A program made the position numbers and the translations under genes. From Psoroptes ovis (taxonomy: Eukaryota > Arthropoda > Arachnida > Sarcoptiformes > Psoroptidae), in the NCBI GenBank assembly GCA_002943765.1, contig PQWQ01000007.1, positions 2,048,501 to 2,112,500 of the forward strand: 64,000 nucleotides of DNA, written 5' to 3'. The notes below the pieces were generated by a model, which had not been told where the DNA came from, made no database searches, and saw only the letters and a list, made by a program, of their open reading frames with translations. Below are positions 1-12,204 of this stretch, piece by piece. Position 1 is the stretch's first letter, and each line of letters opens with the position of its first letter.

Positions 1-1256
1 GAAACAAGCGAGAAAAAAAATTAATGCAAATCGATCTTGATCTTCAAATAAACAAATGAAAGAAATAAATAAACAAACAAAAATATTGAATAGCAAAATG
101 TTTTCTCTTTTTTTTATTTTTCACTATTTTAAAAACTATATATTTTAATTTATGTTTCGTTCAACAAATAAATCAATAGCGATGTCAATACGATGATGAT
201 GATGATTTCATTTGGGTTTATAATGATTGTGATTTTGTAGTGAAAAATAATGATTTATTGTCGTTGATTATAATGATGATGATGATGATTTTTTGATGAT
301 AATGAGTCAATCGAGAGAAAAAAAACAGAAAAATTTCACTGCAGCAATATTTTGTTGTTTTAGTTGTCTTCTGCTTTCAATTTGTTGTAAAAATTAATTC
401 AATTTTATGAATAATTTCACCAATTTTTTTCAATTCATCACTTGTTTAGATTCAAATTTGATTTATATTTGTGCAAACCCACTGGATTAACTGATTCAAA
501 TTTCGTTAAATAAACGAAAAATGTAAAAGGATAAGCATCAAAGATTGGTAAACTGTTGGTAAATTGTTGTTTGTTGCTGTTTGTTTTTATTCAACTTTGA
601 ACAGATGGAAAGTTTTTCTCCTCACTTTTACTATTCACTGATTTTTGAGATCGAACGTTTTCGCTGCCAAAAGCTAAAATCGAACGTTTTTTGCCTGTAC
701 ACTGCTGTGGTAGTGGGCAAAAAAATACAGTAGTACAGATTGAAACAAAACGGTCAAAAGCGAAAAACATTTTCAACAGCAAACGATTTTCGTTGTTCTT
801 TTTGCAGCCTCAATGCACCAGCGTCAACTGGTAGTGGTAGGGGAATTTGTTTGGTATTTTTTCTCATGCCCCACATTTTTGATGTTAATTTGAAATGAAA
901 TGTGTGAAAACACAGCTAAAGCAAAGCTAAGCCACGCCCAAAGTAGTAGTACACTTGTTGTTGTGTGTACGTGTGTGTGTGTATGTGAGTGTGAAATTGG
1001 AAAAAACGAAGAAAAATTTTGAATGAAAAAATTTTTTAGAAAAAAAAATTTGGCGCCTAATTTGAAAATTTTAAAAATTAATTTCAAATAAGAAAAAACC
1101 AATAAAGTAAAACTTTTATTTCCACAAAATAAATTCATTTTGATTATGATTTGTCATCATCAAATTTTTTTTTCAATTTTTTTTTTCAAATTATTTATAG
1201 AAACAAAATCGACAAAATTATACTGTCGATGACTTTTAAAATTTTAGGAAATCATA
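1..1256. other. Non-coding flank, no gene recognised
   Basis: AT-rich sequence downstream (3') of the minus-strand LRR gene. It holds short homopolymers, GAT/ATG microsatellites (around 190-300) and a GT-rich patch near 963-990. Minus-strand AATAAA-type motifs (TTTATT on the plus strand, for example near 1117) could end the LRR transcript. The short hydrophobic or low-complexity open frames here show no recognisable domain and no splice-linked partners. Confidence 0.6.
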
Positions 1257-3134
1257 TCAAAAAAAAGGAAAAAATGAAAAATAATTCAAAATTATGATTA
1301 ATAACATTAAAATGTTCAGATAATTATCAAACAAATTGATTGTTGATGAACATTTTAATATATTTTCCATTTCAATTATGTAAATTTGTTGTTGTTTTTG
1401 TATCAATTGATTATTACTGTCATCATTATGATCATTATCACGATTATTAGAGTTTCCATCTTTAAAGCACTTTGTTTCTTTCCAAACATGTGACATTTGA
1501 TTTTTTTCATTCATTAATATCCAATCGCGATACCATATCAATTCACAGCTACAAGTGAATGGATTGTCTTTTGAAAATCGGAAAATTCAATTGAAAAAAT
1601 TATCATCGAAAGTTGAGTATTAATCATTGACATAAACTCACCATGTAAATCTAAAATTGTTAAATTTTCATTTAAAATATTTGAGAATAAATTTTTGGAT
1701 ACATTTTTCAATTGATTTGAATTTAAATATAACCATTCTAATGATTCAAATTCATTGAATACATCTTCATCAATATGTTTGATTTGATTTTTTTGTAAAT
1801 ATAAAAATTTTAAATTTTTACCAAAATTTTCAAAAGAATTCGAATGAATATATTGAATTTGATTTGCTTTCAAATCTAATTGTCGTAAATTTTTAATATT
1901 TTTCAATGCCGCTGTTGGAATCGATTGTAATTGATTATTATCCAATTTTAACCATTCTAATGTATTCTCGATACCATTAAATGTATTGTCATCAATTGTT
2001 TTGATTTGATTTGATTCTAGATCGATAAAATTTATTGCTGTTAGATGTGAAAATATTGAATCATCTAATTTTTTCAATAAATTATTAGCCAAATTTAGAA
2101 CATCAAAATTTTTCAAATCTTCAAATTGTTCAAATTCATTTTGTTCAATTAAATAAATACGATTCTCGTGTAATTGTAAACGTTGTAAATTTTTTAAATA
2201 TTTTATCGAATCTGTCGGTATCCGCGACAAATGATTACCACCCAAATTGATTTGTGTTAAATTTTCACCAATACCTAAAAACGCAAATTCACTAATCGTA
2301 TGAATATGATTACCATATAATGATAAATGTAATAATGATTTTAGACCATCAAATTGATATTGTTCAATTGTTTTGATTTGATTATAATTTAAATTTAATA
2401 ATATTAATATGGATAGATTTTTAATTGCATCAGGTATCTGTTATTAAATGAATATAAAATAAATTAAAATCAATCTATAGATTACATTGAGAAATGATTA
2501 CCTTTTGAAATTTATTATGTGATAAATCTAATGATTCAATTTCATTTGTCAATGTTTGAAAGGCATCTTGTTCAATGGTAATCATATTACAATTATGTGC
2601 CATTAAATGGCGTACATTCAAATTGTTCAATAAATTTGATGGAAATGTATTGATGTAATTATTTTTCATTTTTAAATACATTATTGTTCGCTTTGGTCTT
2701 TGTTGAGCATCTTGTGTCCAAGATTGTCGATCATTATCCTTATCATTATCATCATTTATGTGATCATCATGCATTTCTAAACGTTTGAAAATACTATTGA
2801 GCATATCCAACTGTACACCTTCACAAATAATCTCTAAACCTTTGGTTAATTCATTACAAAAACATGGTTTTATCAATGAACGTATTGGACATATATTTAG
2901 ATTAATATTGACGATATTTTTTTGATTTTGATTCGATTGCTGCTCAGCAGTATTAATAGGACTGATTGATAACGATAAAATGATGTATAATATTGAGTAA
3001 TAAAACAATGATAATGATGATGGTGATAATTGATGATGCATTGATGATGAAAATTGTTCCTGCTGCTGCTTCTGCTGCAGGCGATGATTATCATCAAGGT
3101 TATTCGAATTATGATTAAGTAAATTAATTCCCAT
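1257..3134 (-). CDS. Extracellular leucine-rich-repeat protein (LRRNT-LRR-LRRCT)
   Basis: Three exons, 3134-2502, 2437-1642 and 1567-1257, join in frame to about 579 residues. A low-complexity N-terminus leads to a hydrophobic segment at about residues 41-60 that reads as a signal sequence; a start at the later Met just before it would give a conventional signal peptide. A cysteine cluster (CPIRSL..PCFC..IICEG) resembles an LRR N-cap. About eleven 24-residue LRRs follow, with motifs such as LxLxxNQIxxI. The second splice joins LHD to NPFTCSCELIWYRDW, a classic LRRCT cap, with two later cysteines. The protein ends in a very hydrophobic tail, so a GPI signal or a C-terminal membrane anchor is possible. 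Arthropod relatives include chaoptin-like and LRRC15-like proteins; I cannot name an orthologue. A role in adhesion or signalling at the cell surface is inferred. Confidence 0.82.
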
Positions 3135-3379
3135 GTTTCAATATTAGTGGTTCAGCCTCAAGGATTATCATAATGCTTCACGTTATGACCAAAAGGTTCT
3201 TTAGGGATTGGATTGATAGGTTGATTGATTTTCAAGGATATTATCAGAAACACCTTCGGGTTATTGTTAGTAATCGTTAATGGAAATGATTCAAATGAAA
3301 TTGGAAAAAAATAGGTGAAAAATTTCATTTAATTTATTTTATTATTTATTTCGATACCCGGAATATTCATTGAACACAT

Positions 3380-3411
3380 CTACACACACACACACACGCA
3401 CACACACACAC
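3380..3411. repeat. (CA)n microsatellite
   Basis: About 32 bp of alternating CA with one CG interruption, in the upstream region of the LRR gene. Confidence 0.9.
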
Positions 3412-4014
3412 CAAAAATTAAAATAATGCTGATCAAAAGACAAAATCTATACAATTTCTATATAATTTTCGGCCAAATAGACCATGAAATTCAATAATAA
3501 TTTCATTTTCATTGACTGCTCCGATTCTTTTCATATTCATTTTCCCTTTCATTCCATTAAAAAAAAATGATTTCATTTGATTGCTCCAAAGACCTTGCTG
3601 CAGTGTAATGAAATGAAAAAAGAGTTTATCCAGGTCTACATAAATAATGTTTGATCATATTTGATTATAATGAAATTAGGAATTGATAAGGCTCTATATA
3701 ATCATTGAAAATGTCTAAAATTGAGAGATTAAACATGAAAATTCAAAATTAAACGGTAATTTGATCCAAATTATTTCGTCCAAAATTTGATAATCTAATT
3801 ATAATTACAATGAATCTGAAATGATTGATATTTACTCATTTATTCATTTATTTATTCATATATCATGGATATTTAATTATTTATAATTGATTGCATTTAA
3901 TATTTTTACATAATAATTGATTGAATTTCTAAATTAATTAAATGTTTTTTTTTCTATTAAAATCATAGACATTTTTAAACATATCATTAATTTGTTATCT
4001 AATCAATGGATTAA

Positions 4015-4020
4015 TTTATT
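4015..4020 (-). terminator. Candidate poly(A) signal for PSPH
   Basis: TTTATT on the plus strand is AATAAA on the minus strand. It lies about 124 bp downstream of the PSPH stop codon. This is motif evidence only, in an AT-rich background where chance matches are common. Confidence 0.4.
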
Positions 4021-4143
4021 GAATGGAATCATATCCAAAATGATGTTCGCTCACTAAATTTGCACCGATTTCGTATCATTTTATGGTGGTAATTATAATG
4101 ATCGATTAATCGATTTCGTATATGTTGACTGTCGATATTAGTG

Positions 4144-5124
4144 TTAAGAATCATTTTTCAATACTTCAATCATATCATAGAAACTGGTTGCAAACCATTT
4201 TGAACCTTTTTTGACTTTTTCACGTATTTGATTACCGCCAAAACCGATAAAAGCATCCTGAATGAAAATATGTAAAATATGATTTGAAATTTTCATTAAA
4301 AAAATTAAAACTAATGTCAACATACAGCCGGTGGACATGCTTCCATATCGGTAACACCATCACCAATAATCGTAACCATACGATATTTATAACGATTCTT
4401 TAGATATGCAATAACTTTTGCTTTACCAAGTTGTTGACATGTTGGTTCGGTTTCATCGAAACCGGCATAATTTCCATCGTAAAAGAATTTTATCCTATTT
4501 GCATAGATATTTTTATATGGAATGTGTAGCTCTTTGGCAACTGGTTCAATAATTGAATAAAAACCACCGGATATAAGATAAACGGCAACATCGTTTGCAT
4601 GTAATAATGATACTAATTCTCTACGATTTACGATGAAGAAAATCAATTAATAGATTGATCATCGTAAATTTCAATAAAAATACAAATTATCATTACTTGA
4701 TTCCAGGTGTAAATCTGGGCGGATGTGTACGCAAATAATCATTAATCATTTCGACTGTTGGTTGAATCAACTGTAAGCGTTTGCTTAATGCATCATAATA
4801 ACTGCAGCCACCGCGCATTGCACGTCTGGTCCTAGAATTAAATCATTTCAATTTAATTTAATTAGTTAATTAATGATGATACACTCGAACATACATTTCC
4901 ATAACTTCTTTTTCTTTATTGGCAAATTTAGCCAATTCATCAATAGCTTCATCACGACAAACAGTTGAATCGACATCAAAACAAACAGCATCGGATGAAC
5001 GAAATATTTTCTTCACCATTGCTTCGCTCATATTATCATTGAAATTTTGAACAATATTTTTACTATCATTCAGTAACAAACAATTTGCATTATTATTACT
5101 GCCATTTGTTGCAGTTGCTGCCAT
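4144..5124 (-). CDS. PSPH: Phosphoserine phosphatase (HAD family)
   Basis: Four exons, 5124-4895, 4831-4697, 4620-4326 and 4257-4144, give 257 residues, a little longer than the roughly 225 of human PSPH because of an N-terminal extension rich in Asn and Ala. The enzyme catalyses the last step of serine synthesis, hydrolysing O-phosphoserine to serine in the cytosol. Visible HAD motifs are DVDST (catalytic Asp50 and Asp52), LISGGF (motif II), the KAK lysine region, and GDGVTDMEACPPADAFIGFGG (motif III and metal site, Asp209/Asp213). The joins restore family-typical sequence: EMTRRAMRGG across exons 1/2, TPGIKELVSLL across exons 2/3 and CPPADAFIGF across exons 3/4. An alternative start at the Met of MSEAMVKK would remove 31 residues. 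Gene order gives no operon-like information. Confidence 0.95.
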
Positions 5125-5481
5125 TTTATATGAAAAATTTAAATATCTATTACTATTATCTAGATTTATTTATTTTTTGGTTCAAAGTTAATCATTGATT
5201 AGAATTTGTTTAAATGATAATAATCAAAAAATGAAATTTGCTCACCAAAAATAAGATTTGTTAAAAATTTTCTCATCAATATTCAACATTCAATTCCAAT
5301 GTCCAAATAATTCGGTCAAATAGTTTAATGATTATGATTCGATTATCGTTTAGCCTTCGTCGTATAATTTGGTTATCGTTCAAATATCATTATTAATTAT
5401 CACCATTAAATTTTAAAATTAATGATTCAAAGAAAAAAAATGCTTGGGTTTTTCTTTGCCTTCCACCATTCATTCGGATAT

Positions 5482-5504
5482 GTTTGTGTGTGTGTGTGTG
5501 TGCG
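5482..5504. repeat. (GT)n microsatellite
   Basis: Run of alternating GT in the upstream region of PSPH. Confidence 0.85.
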
Positions 5505-7667
5505 TTACGATGTTATCGTGGTTATTGATGCATTGATATGTGTCTATATTTATATTAGAAAATTATTTAAAATCCAATTCTAAATTTGAAACAAAATAAA
5601 TAAAAATATTAAGACAAAAAAAAATTAGATTAGTTTATTTGAATAATGACAATAATCAATTGATTGATTGATTTTCATTATTGATTTTATGTTCTGTGTC
5701 ATCGACATATCGATGAACTAGAAAACAAACGCAGCAACAATAGTCGCAACAATTGTATGAAAAATATGGATGATAATTTCTATATTTCGAAAGATTTATT
5801 TTTATCAAATTTTAAATTAAATGATTTTTTTTATACTATCGAGATGACTAGTGATAAAACCAATGTCCATTTGAATTGTTTTTTTCATTTCATCAAAGAA
5901 TACTTACAAATTACAGCGAATTAATGAATTTTATTTTATTTATTTTGAATTAATTAACCTAACATCATTAATGTTGGAGGATAATATCAGAACACAAATT
6001 GTTAAATAATGATTAAACAAAAAAAAAATCAATTCTTTGACGTAATTTAACACCGAAGAATGAATAATTATACAAAACAAGTTTTTAAAAATTTGAAATT
6101 GCTTAATTTAAATGTTAATATTAAATCATATTTGAATGATGGTTCTTTAAGACAATGATTAATGGTAATAAGAATTGAAATATTGAATTCAATCAACATT
6201 TAAATACTTTTCATTTTTTTAAATATTTTGTTTGTTGATTATTTATTATCGATTATTATTAATCAAGTTGATACATAATGATTATTGATTAATCTATCAA
6301 TGATGATGATTATGAAAAATTATAATTAAAATATTGATAATGGTTGATAATGATCAATGATTATTATTATTATTGGCCATTTTTATTTTGTTGTTTTCAT
6401 TTGATTATAGTCAAAATTGATGATTTGAATTTGATTTTTTTTTCAATATTTGTTCGATATGTAAAATTTCACAGTCAATTGCAATTCATTGAATTGAATG
6501 AATGAATATTATGCACTGTTTTTTTCAATGATCAGACCATCTTTTTTGATCGAATGCTTGGAAATGACAAATCGATTGATTGATGAATGATGATAATCAC
6601 AGCAAATCAAAAAAAAAAAAAAAAATGAAAATCGTATGAATTAGTAATATTTTTCCATTCACCATTCATAAACATAAGAGAAATACCAAAAAAACAAACT
6701 TATCAAACTTTGAATATTCAAAAATCATTCACATCGAAACAAACAACGATTCGATTTGATGACAATTTGATGATGTTTAATTCGGAATCATCGATCAAAA
6801 ATAAAAAGCGATCATCATTATCTCATCCAATATCTATTGATGATGTTTCACTATCAATGTTGGCCTCGCTACAATCTTTTTCTCTCCTTGTTTTTATCAT
6901 TAAAACGCTCAGCAGATATTTTAAAAATAATTCAGAGAATAAAGATAAAATAAACTAAAGTCATTTCTCATTCATCAAGCCTTTTATCATTTGAAGAAAT
7001 CGATGTACATGTTTCGATGATGCTGTAAACAACGACTACACTTATATAAACGATGTTGAAGTTTTGTCGATGTCGTTTGACAACTTTTTTCTTTGCTAAA
7101 TTTCTAAAATCACACTTACAACTTACAGACGCATCAATTTTGAGACATTTGTCGATTCAAATAATCGGCATTCATCTTCGAAATGCTTAAAAATCTTTGA
7201 AATTTCTGTCTGTTATTCGGCAATAATTTGAATCGTTGGTCACAGGTAATCTGAATTTGGAAAACTGGCAAAACGCTTTTATCATGCGATCATGATCATG
7301 ATCACATCTTGGAATTTTCATCCATATAGCAGTACAGAGATCTTTTCAAAACAACTAAATAAATCATTTGATTTCCGACCAGAAATTGACGTCATTATAA
7401 GTTCAAACAAATAAATCATTTGATTATGATCGAAAGTTAATTTAAATAATTAATATCTTCCTCATTGATGTTTATTAGAATCATTTGATTTCATGATTCG
7501 AATATTTGACATTTCATTGATTATGTTTCATGATGATAATAATTGCTTCGGTTTTTTTTCAATTTCTTCACTCATATGGATCAAAGTTCTAAGCATAATT
7601 TGTCAATCAACGAATGATTGAGAATTGATATCACAATGAATATGATCAAAGTTGAAAATGTATTTCA

Positions 7668-7673
7668 TTTATT
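7668..7673 (-). terminator. Candidate poly(A) signal for TRAPPC11
   Basis: Minus-strand AATAAA (TTTATT on plus) about 60 bp past the TRAPPC11 stop codon, a typical spacing. Motif evidence only. Confidence 0.45.
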
Positions 7674-7733
7674 GCTATTAATTATTTGAGAATTGTATTT
7701 ATCATCATCATCATCAATTTTTATTTCCCATTC

Positions 7734-10700
7734 TCAAAAATTAATATTTGTTCGTAATTTTGGCAATACAAACACATTCGATACAATCATCTGATCTAAA
7801 TAATCAATTTTAATGGGATGTGTAATTGTTTGTTGTTGATATTGCTGCTGTTGTTGTTGATTTTGTGGCTGTATTATTTGCATATTCAACAAATTCATCG
7901 TGGCAATAGGATAAAGCATCAATTCTAATTTAGGCAATTGTAACTGTCCACATGTTAATGGAAAAAATATAAACACTTGTTCTATTATTGAACGTGATGG
8001 TAATAATATTTTCACCTATGAAATGAAATATCATAAAACTTGTTAATTTAAAACGTTACAGTACAAATTTGATTACCTGTCTATTGCCAGCAATCATGAA
8101 ATATTCTGCTTGCATAATTTGTACATCAATATTGACATCATTATCTAAACGACTATGTAATCTATATTTTGCCATAAATGGATTTCTTGCATACAATTTT
8201 TCCGGTATCAATAATTCAACATATATGATTGATGTTTTGATTGTTATTGATGGCAGTGAGTAAATTGTTGTCGATGACATTATCATCTGATTATTATCAT
8301 CATTTGATGATAACGATTTACGATGCCAACGCACTGTCCATGAACCCATTAATTGTGTATCGAATTTTGAACAAGTCATAAGATATGAATCGATCGGTAC
8401 TTGAATTTCATTGGTTGCCATTGATGATATCAATGATAATGATATCGGTAATTGTGATGTTTTTTGAGAGATAATTTTAATATTTTCATCAAAATTCGAT
8501 TCAATCTTTTCTATTTCAATTGAATCGTCCGGAAAGTGATTATAACTGATATTATTTATTTCACCAGTATCAAGTCGATTAATATTATCATTTTCATTTT
8601 TCATCGGTACACGTAAATAACAATTCAAACGGAATGGCTCGTCTAAACGAATATTTGATGTATCTGGATTTGCAAAATTAGACAATTTTGCTATGAATTC
8701 AAATGGCTCAATGACATTGATTGATTTGATGAATTTTTTCCCGACCGTTATTGTTTGTTGCGGTTGCTGTGCTTGATCATTTGACAGAATTATTAAATCA
8801 TAAATGAATTCAAATAAAATATTTTTCATTCCGATCGATTGTGAGAGAAAAATTAATTTTAAATTCATTTCATTGTTAGATTCTAATTGTTCAATAATTT
8901 TCATGCCATCAGAACCGAGTAGAATTGTTTCATTATTTGGTTCGGTAACAAACCAAAATTGATAATCATTAATCATTGCTTTTAAATTGGCTTCTGTTGC
9001 AGCGATGGCCATTTGTTGATTATGTAAAATTTTTGTAATCAATTTTAAATTTCGAATTGAATAACTTTCATTTGACTTCAAATGCATTTGAATCATTGCA
9101 TTTTCATTACGAAATATTTGCGGTTTTATTTTTAAATCAATCAATTGTAATCGTGATTCTGGTTCATGTATTTCAGCTTTTGTACGGACATCAAATTTAT
9201 TAAATTGAAGTGCATCATTTGTTGTCGATTTTAATGGCAATATTGGCATTACCATCGTTGTCGTTGCATAGATCCATTGAAAACGTAGAGATATCTTCGA
9301 TTTGAGCGTCAGAAGAATTTCGCTTATTTTAATTTCATAAAATTGTCGATTATTATCATCAAATGATGGACGATTGATCAAACGCAATGAAAATTCAAAT
9401 AAATTCAATGAATTGGCATTCAATGATAATTGTTCTGATGATGATAATAATTTACACTGTGAATCATTGTCAGGATTTTCAAATTTTATTCGTAAATCAA
9501 TCGATTCAAAATTTTCATCTAATTGATTATATATTGCCAAATCAATACGTATATCATCAGCAATCGTATAATAAGAATTTCTCAATTTGATTTTACATTT
9601 TAAAAAATTCACTTCATGATCAACATTGATGATTATTTCATTATTTTGATTGTTAATCACTGAGGGCAAACCATTTTCTTGAATAACTTTCAACTTATTT
9701 TGCCATTCATTCTCTATCCCATGCAAATCTTCATTGTTACTGTTTTCATGAAAAATGAATGGATGAAATCTCAATTGAAGAAAATTCTTCAATGTTTCCA
9801 TTAATAAACATTTCCGTTCCATATGAATGGTATCGTTTGATAAATATTCAAATGAAAATTTAATAAAATTGATATAATCGATCGATAAATAAGCAGATTG
9901 TATTGCGATTTCAACAATGCATCGATGCAATAATATCCATTGCTCGTTTCGATAAAAATGAATTATATTAATGAAGTAATTTAATGAATCATTATAATTT
10001 TTTTGTTGATAATATTCTTTGCCAATCAAATACATAACAAAACGCATAAAACGTGGTTTTTTAAATTTCTTAATATGACTCAATACATTCATATAAAGTT
10101 TTATCAAAAAATCTGTGAGATTTGCTTTTTGTTCAATATAAAAGAATATTTTGAAATAATCAATAATGTTTTTATTATCCGAATTTAACCATTTATATTG
10201 TCCAATGTAATTATCAGAGGAATCATTATTATAATTATTGATTAATTTTTCAACATATTCGATTTCATCATTAGTTAATTGTATTTGTTGTTGTTTCAAT
10301 GCTTCACGACGTTTGATTGTATACAATGCTGATTCAAAATAATAATTGCCTGGATTTTGTAATGATGTTGGTGTTAAATGTAACATTGCTATCGACATGT
10401 CGAATAATTCACCGAATAGAAAGAATTGCTTCGCCAACCATTCATAGTGTTCAAATTCTAAACGTTTATCACTGGCAAATCGATTTTGGAATATATCAAT
10501 ATGTTTACGAAAATATGATATTGCATCTAAGGGTGTATTTAAATAGAATGATAGTCTTAAAATTTTATAATTCAATATCGTTGCTATATTTTTTATTTCG
10601 AATAAATTTTCTATTGAATGTATTCGTATTTCCATCAATGTTGCATATGAATTTTTATAATGTATCAATGCTTGATTATAGATTTGACGTATTTCATGAT

Positions 10701-11476
10701 AAAAACCTAATTTAAATTCATGTCTAATGAAAAGATATATTTGAGCAGATTTATTCAATTGATCACGATATGATTTTATTTGTTTTGCTTTTTGTTGATA
10801 GTGTGATTTAGCTAATTCATTCAATGCTAATTCAATACGAATCACATATGCTGGTATTGATTGTTCATCTTGAATCGGAATAATGAATAATGATTTCGGA
10901 TTTATATCACATTCATCACAAAAACGTGCCGCATTATCTTTATATTGACTGGAATCAATTTCTTGATTATATGTAATTGGAATCGGTTCACTTTGTAATA
11001 ATATCACAACAATTTTTATTTGTCTTGTCGATAGCAATGTTTTTAATTGACTTATTTCATTCGAAATACGTTTACGATCTAATTGTTGCCAATTCGGTAA
11101 TGATTCAAACAGAACAACCACTGATGGTATTTCAAACAAATGTTTGTTTAACCATTTTGTTTTGATTATACCTGTTGGAATGTAACGATCATATGATGTC
11201 TAATTAACAGAACGAGAAAGATTAATCAATTATTCGGAATTTTCATTTAATTTAATCATTATTCAATTCGTTATTTACCCTATTCTTGGATTGAGGAAAT
11301 CTATGATTTGACGACAAAAGTTTATAATACAATACCGGTCTATCAGTTGAACGATTGATGGCCAAACTATTCCATATTTTTGTATGCACAGGATTGTTTG
11401 CAGCATCTAGCCCTAACAATGATATATAAGGTACTGGATTTACCGATATTTCTTCTGGTATATCATTCATTTTCAA
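7734..11476 (-). CDS. TRAPPC11: TRAPP complex subunit 11 (foie gras / Gryzun)
   Basis: Three exons, 11476-11279, 11199-8077 and 8015-7734, encode about 1200 residues (human about 1133). The product is a subunit of metazoan TRAPPIII, acting in ER-to-Golgi traffic and autophagy. The N-terminus (YISLLGLDAANNPVHTKIW), the splice-restored TSYDRYIPTGIIKTKW, and LFIRHEFKLGFYHEI followed by NTPLDAISYFRKHIDIF match the TRAPPC11 family closely. The foie-gras domain lies at roughly residues 230-500. The C-terminal half is beta-rich Gryzun-type sequence. Exon 2 is unusually long (3.1 kb) for this window. The last splice joins NRQ to VKILLPSRS. The final 94 residues contain a Gln-rich stretch that is probably lineage-specific. 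The gene is divergent from the DeSI-PUL gene across 728 bp. Confidence 0.94.
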
Positions 11477-12204
11477 TGATCGCTATTAACAACAAAAAAT
11501 ACAAGTTTCTTGAGGTAAAAAAAAATTGGATTTCTCCGATTCATTTGTTTTGATCAGCGAATATATAACTGTTTCCACCTTATTCGATCAGAAATGCAAT
11601 CAAAACAATCAAAATAGTCGCCATTAATTTGTAATTAAATTTTCAAAAAAAAAATCAATTAATTTTCATCAATCATTTGAATCAAACGTTTAGATCCTGA
11701 AATCAAGGCAAACGCATTTTTGCTACGCTGTTCCAACGGTCATTTCAAATGACTCATTTGCACTGGATTTCAATGATCATTTTGTTCTTGTTTGTTTTTC
11801 TGCCATTCACATCTTGACATTGAAAAATCAACAGAAAATTTGCAAAATAGTTCACTTAAACTTAGATTGCAGGAAGCAATTATTTTAAAAAATTAATATT
11901 CTCAATCTGCGAACGAACGAGGAGAAAATCAATAAAATTGATGCTTAAGGTGGAGTTTACGTCATTGCGACTACGACTAGTTATTCTCAATGAATTGGCA
12001 TAAAAATAGTGATCGTAAAATATTTGCAATCCAATGAAATCAATCAGTCAACAAATTTTAAATCGATTCATTGTTGCCTAAATTATTCAATGTGATATAG
12101 GTACTAATGTAATTATAGATCAATTTGTGCAATAATTCCGAGTCAAATTCCCTAATTAATGCAAAGTTACAAAATAATAAAATACAAAAATTGTGATCCA
12201 AAAT
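11477..12204. promoter_or_regulatory. Probable bidirectional promoter (TRAPPC11 / DeSI-PUL)
   Basis: The start codons of the minus-strand TRAPPC11 and the plus-strand PPPDE-PUL gene are only 728 bp apart, head to head, so both promoters and 5' UTRs must lie here or in undetected upstream exons. The middle (about 11690-11960) is less AT-rich than its surroundings. I see no decisive core element. The call rests on position only. Confidence 0.5.

Larger units (their letters stand above)
3135..4143. other. Intergenic: LRR-gene promoter side and PSPH 3' flank
   Basis: This stretch lies upstream of the minus-strand LRR gene and downstream of the minus-strand phosphoserine phosphatase. It contains a CA microsatellite (about 3380-3411) and AT-rich sequence with several TTTATT motifs close to the PSPH stop. 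No coding exon is recognisable. Confidence 0.6.
5125..7733. other. Intergenic, no gene recognised
   Basis: This 2.6 kb lies between the PSPH start (probable promoter side) and the TRAPPC11 3' end. It is AT-rich with a GT microsatellite near 5482-5504 and many near-palindromic ATTGATTGATT runs. One 82-codon frame at 6710-6958 has no recognisable domain, starts with TTG and lacks convincing splice partners, so it is not called. Confidence 0.55.

Noticed and set aside
6710..6958. 82-codon plus-strand frame between PSPH and TRAPPC11
   Set aside because: TTG start, no recognisable domain and no in-phase splice partners found. Composition fits the surrounding AT-rich spacer.
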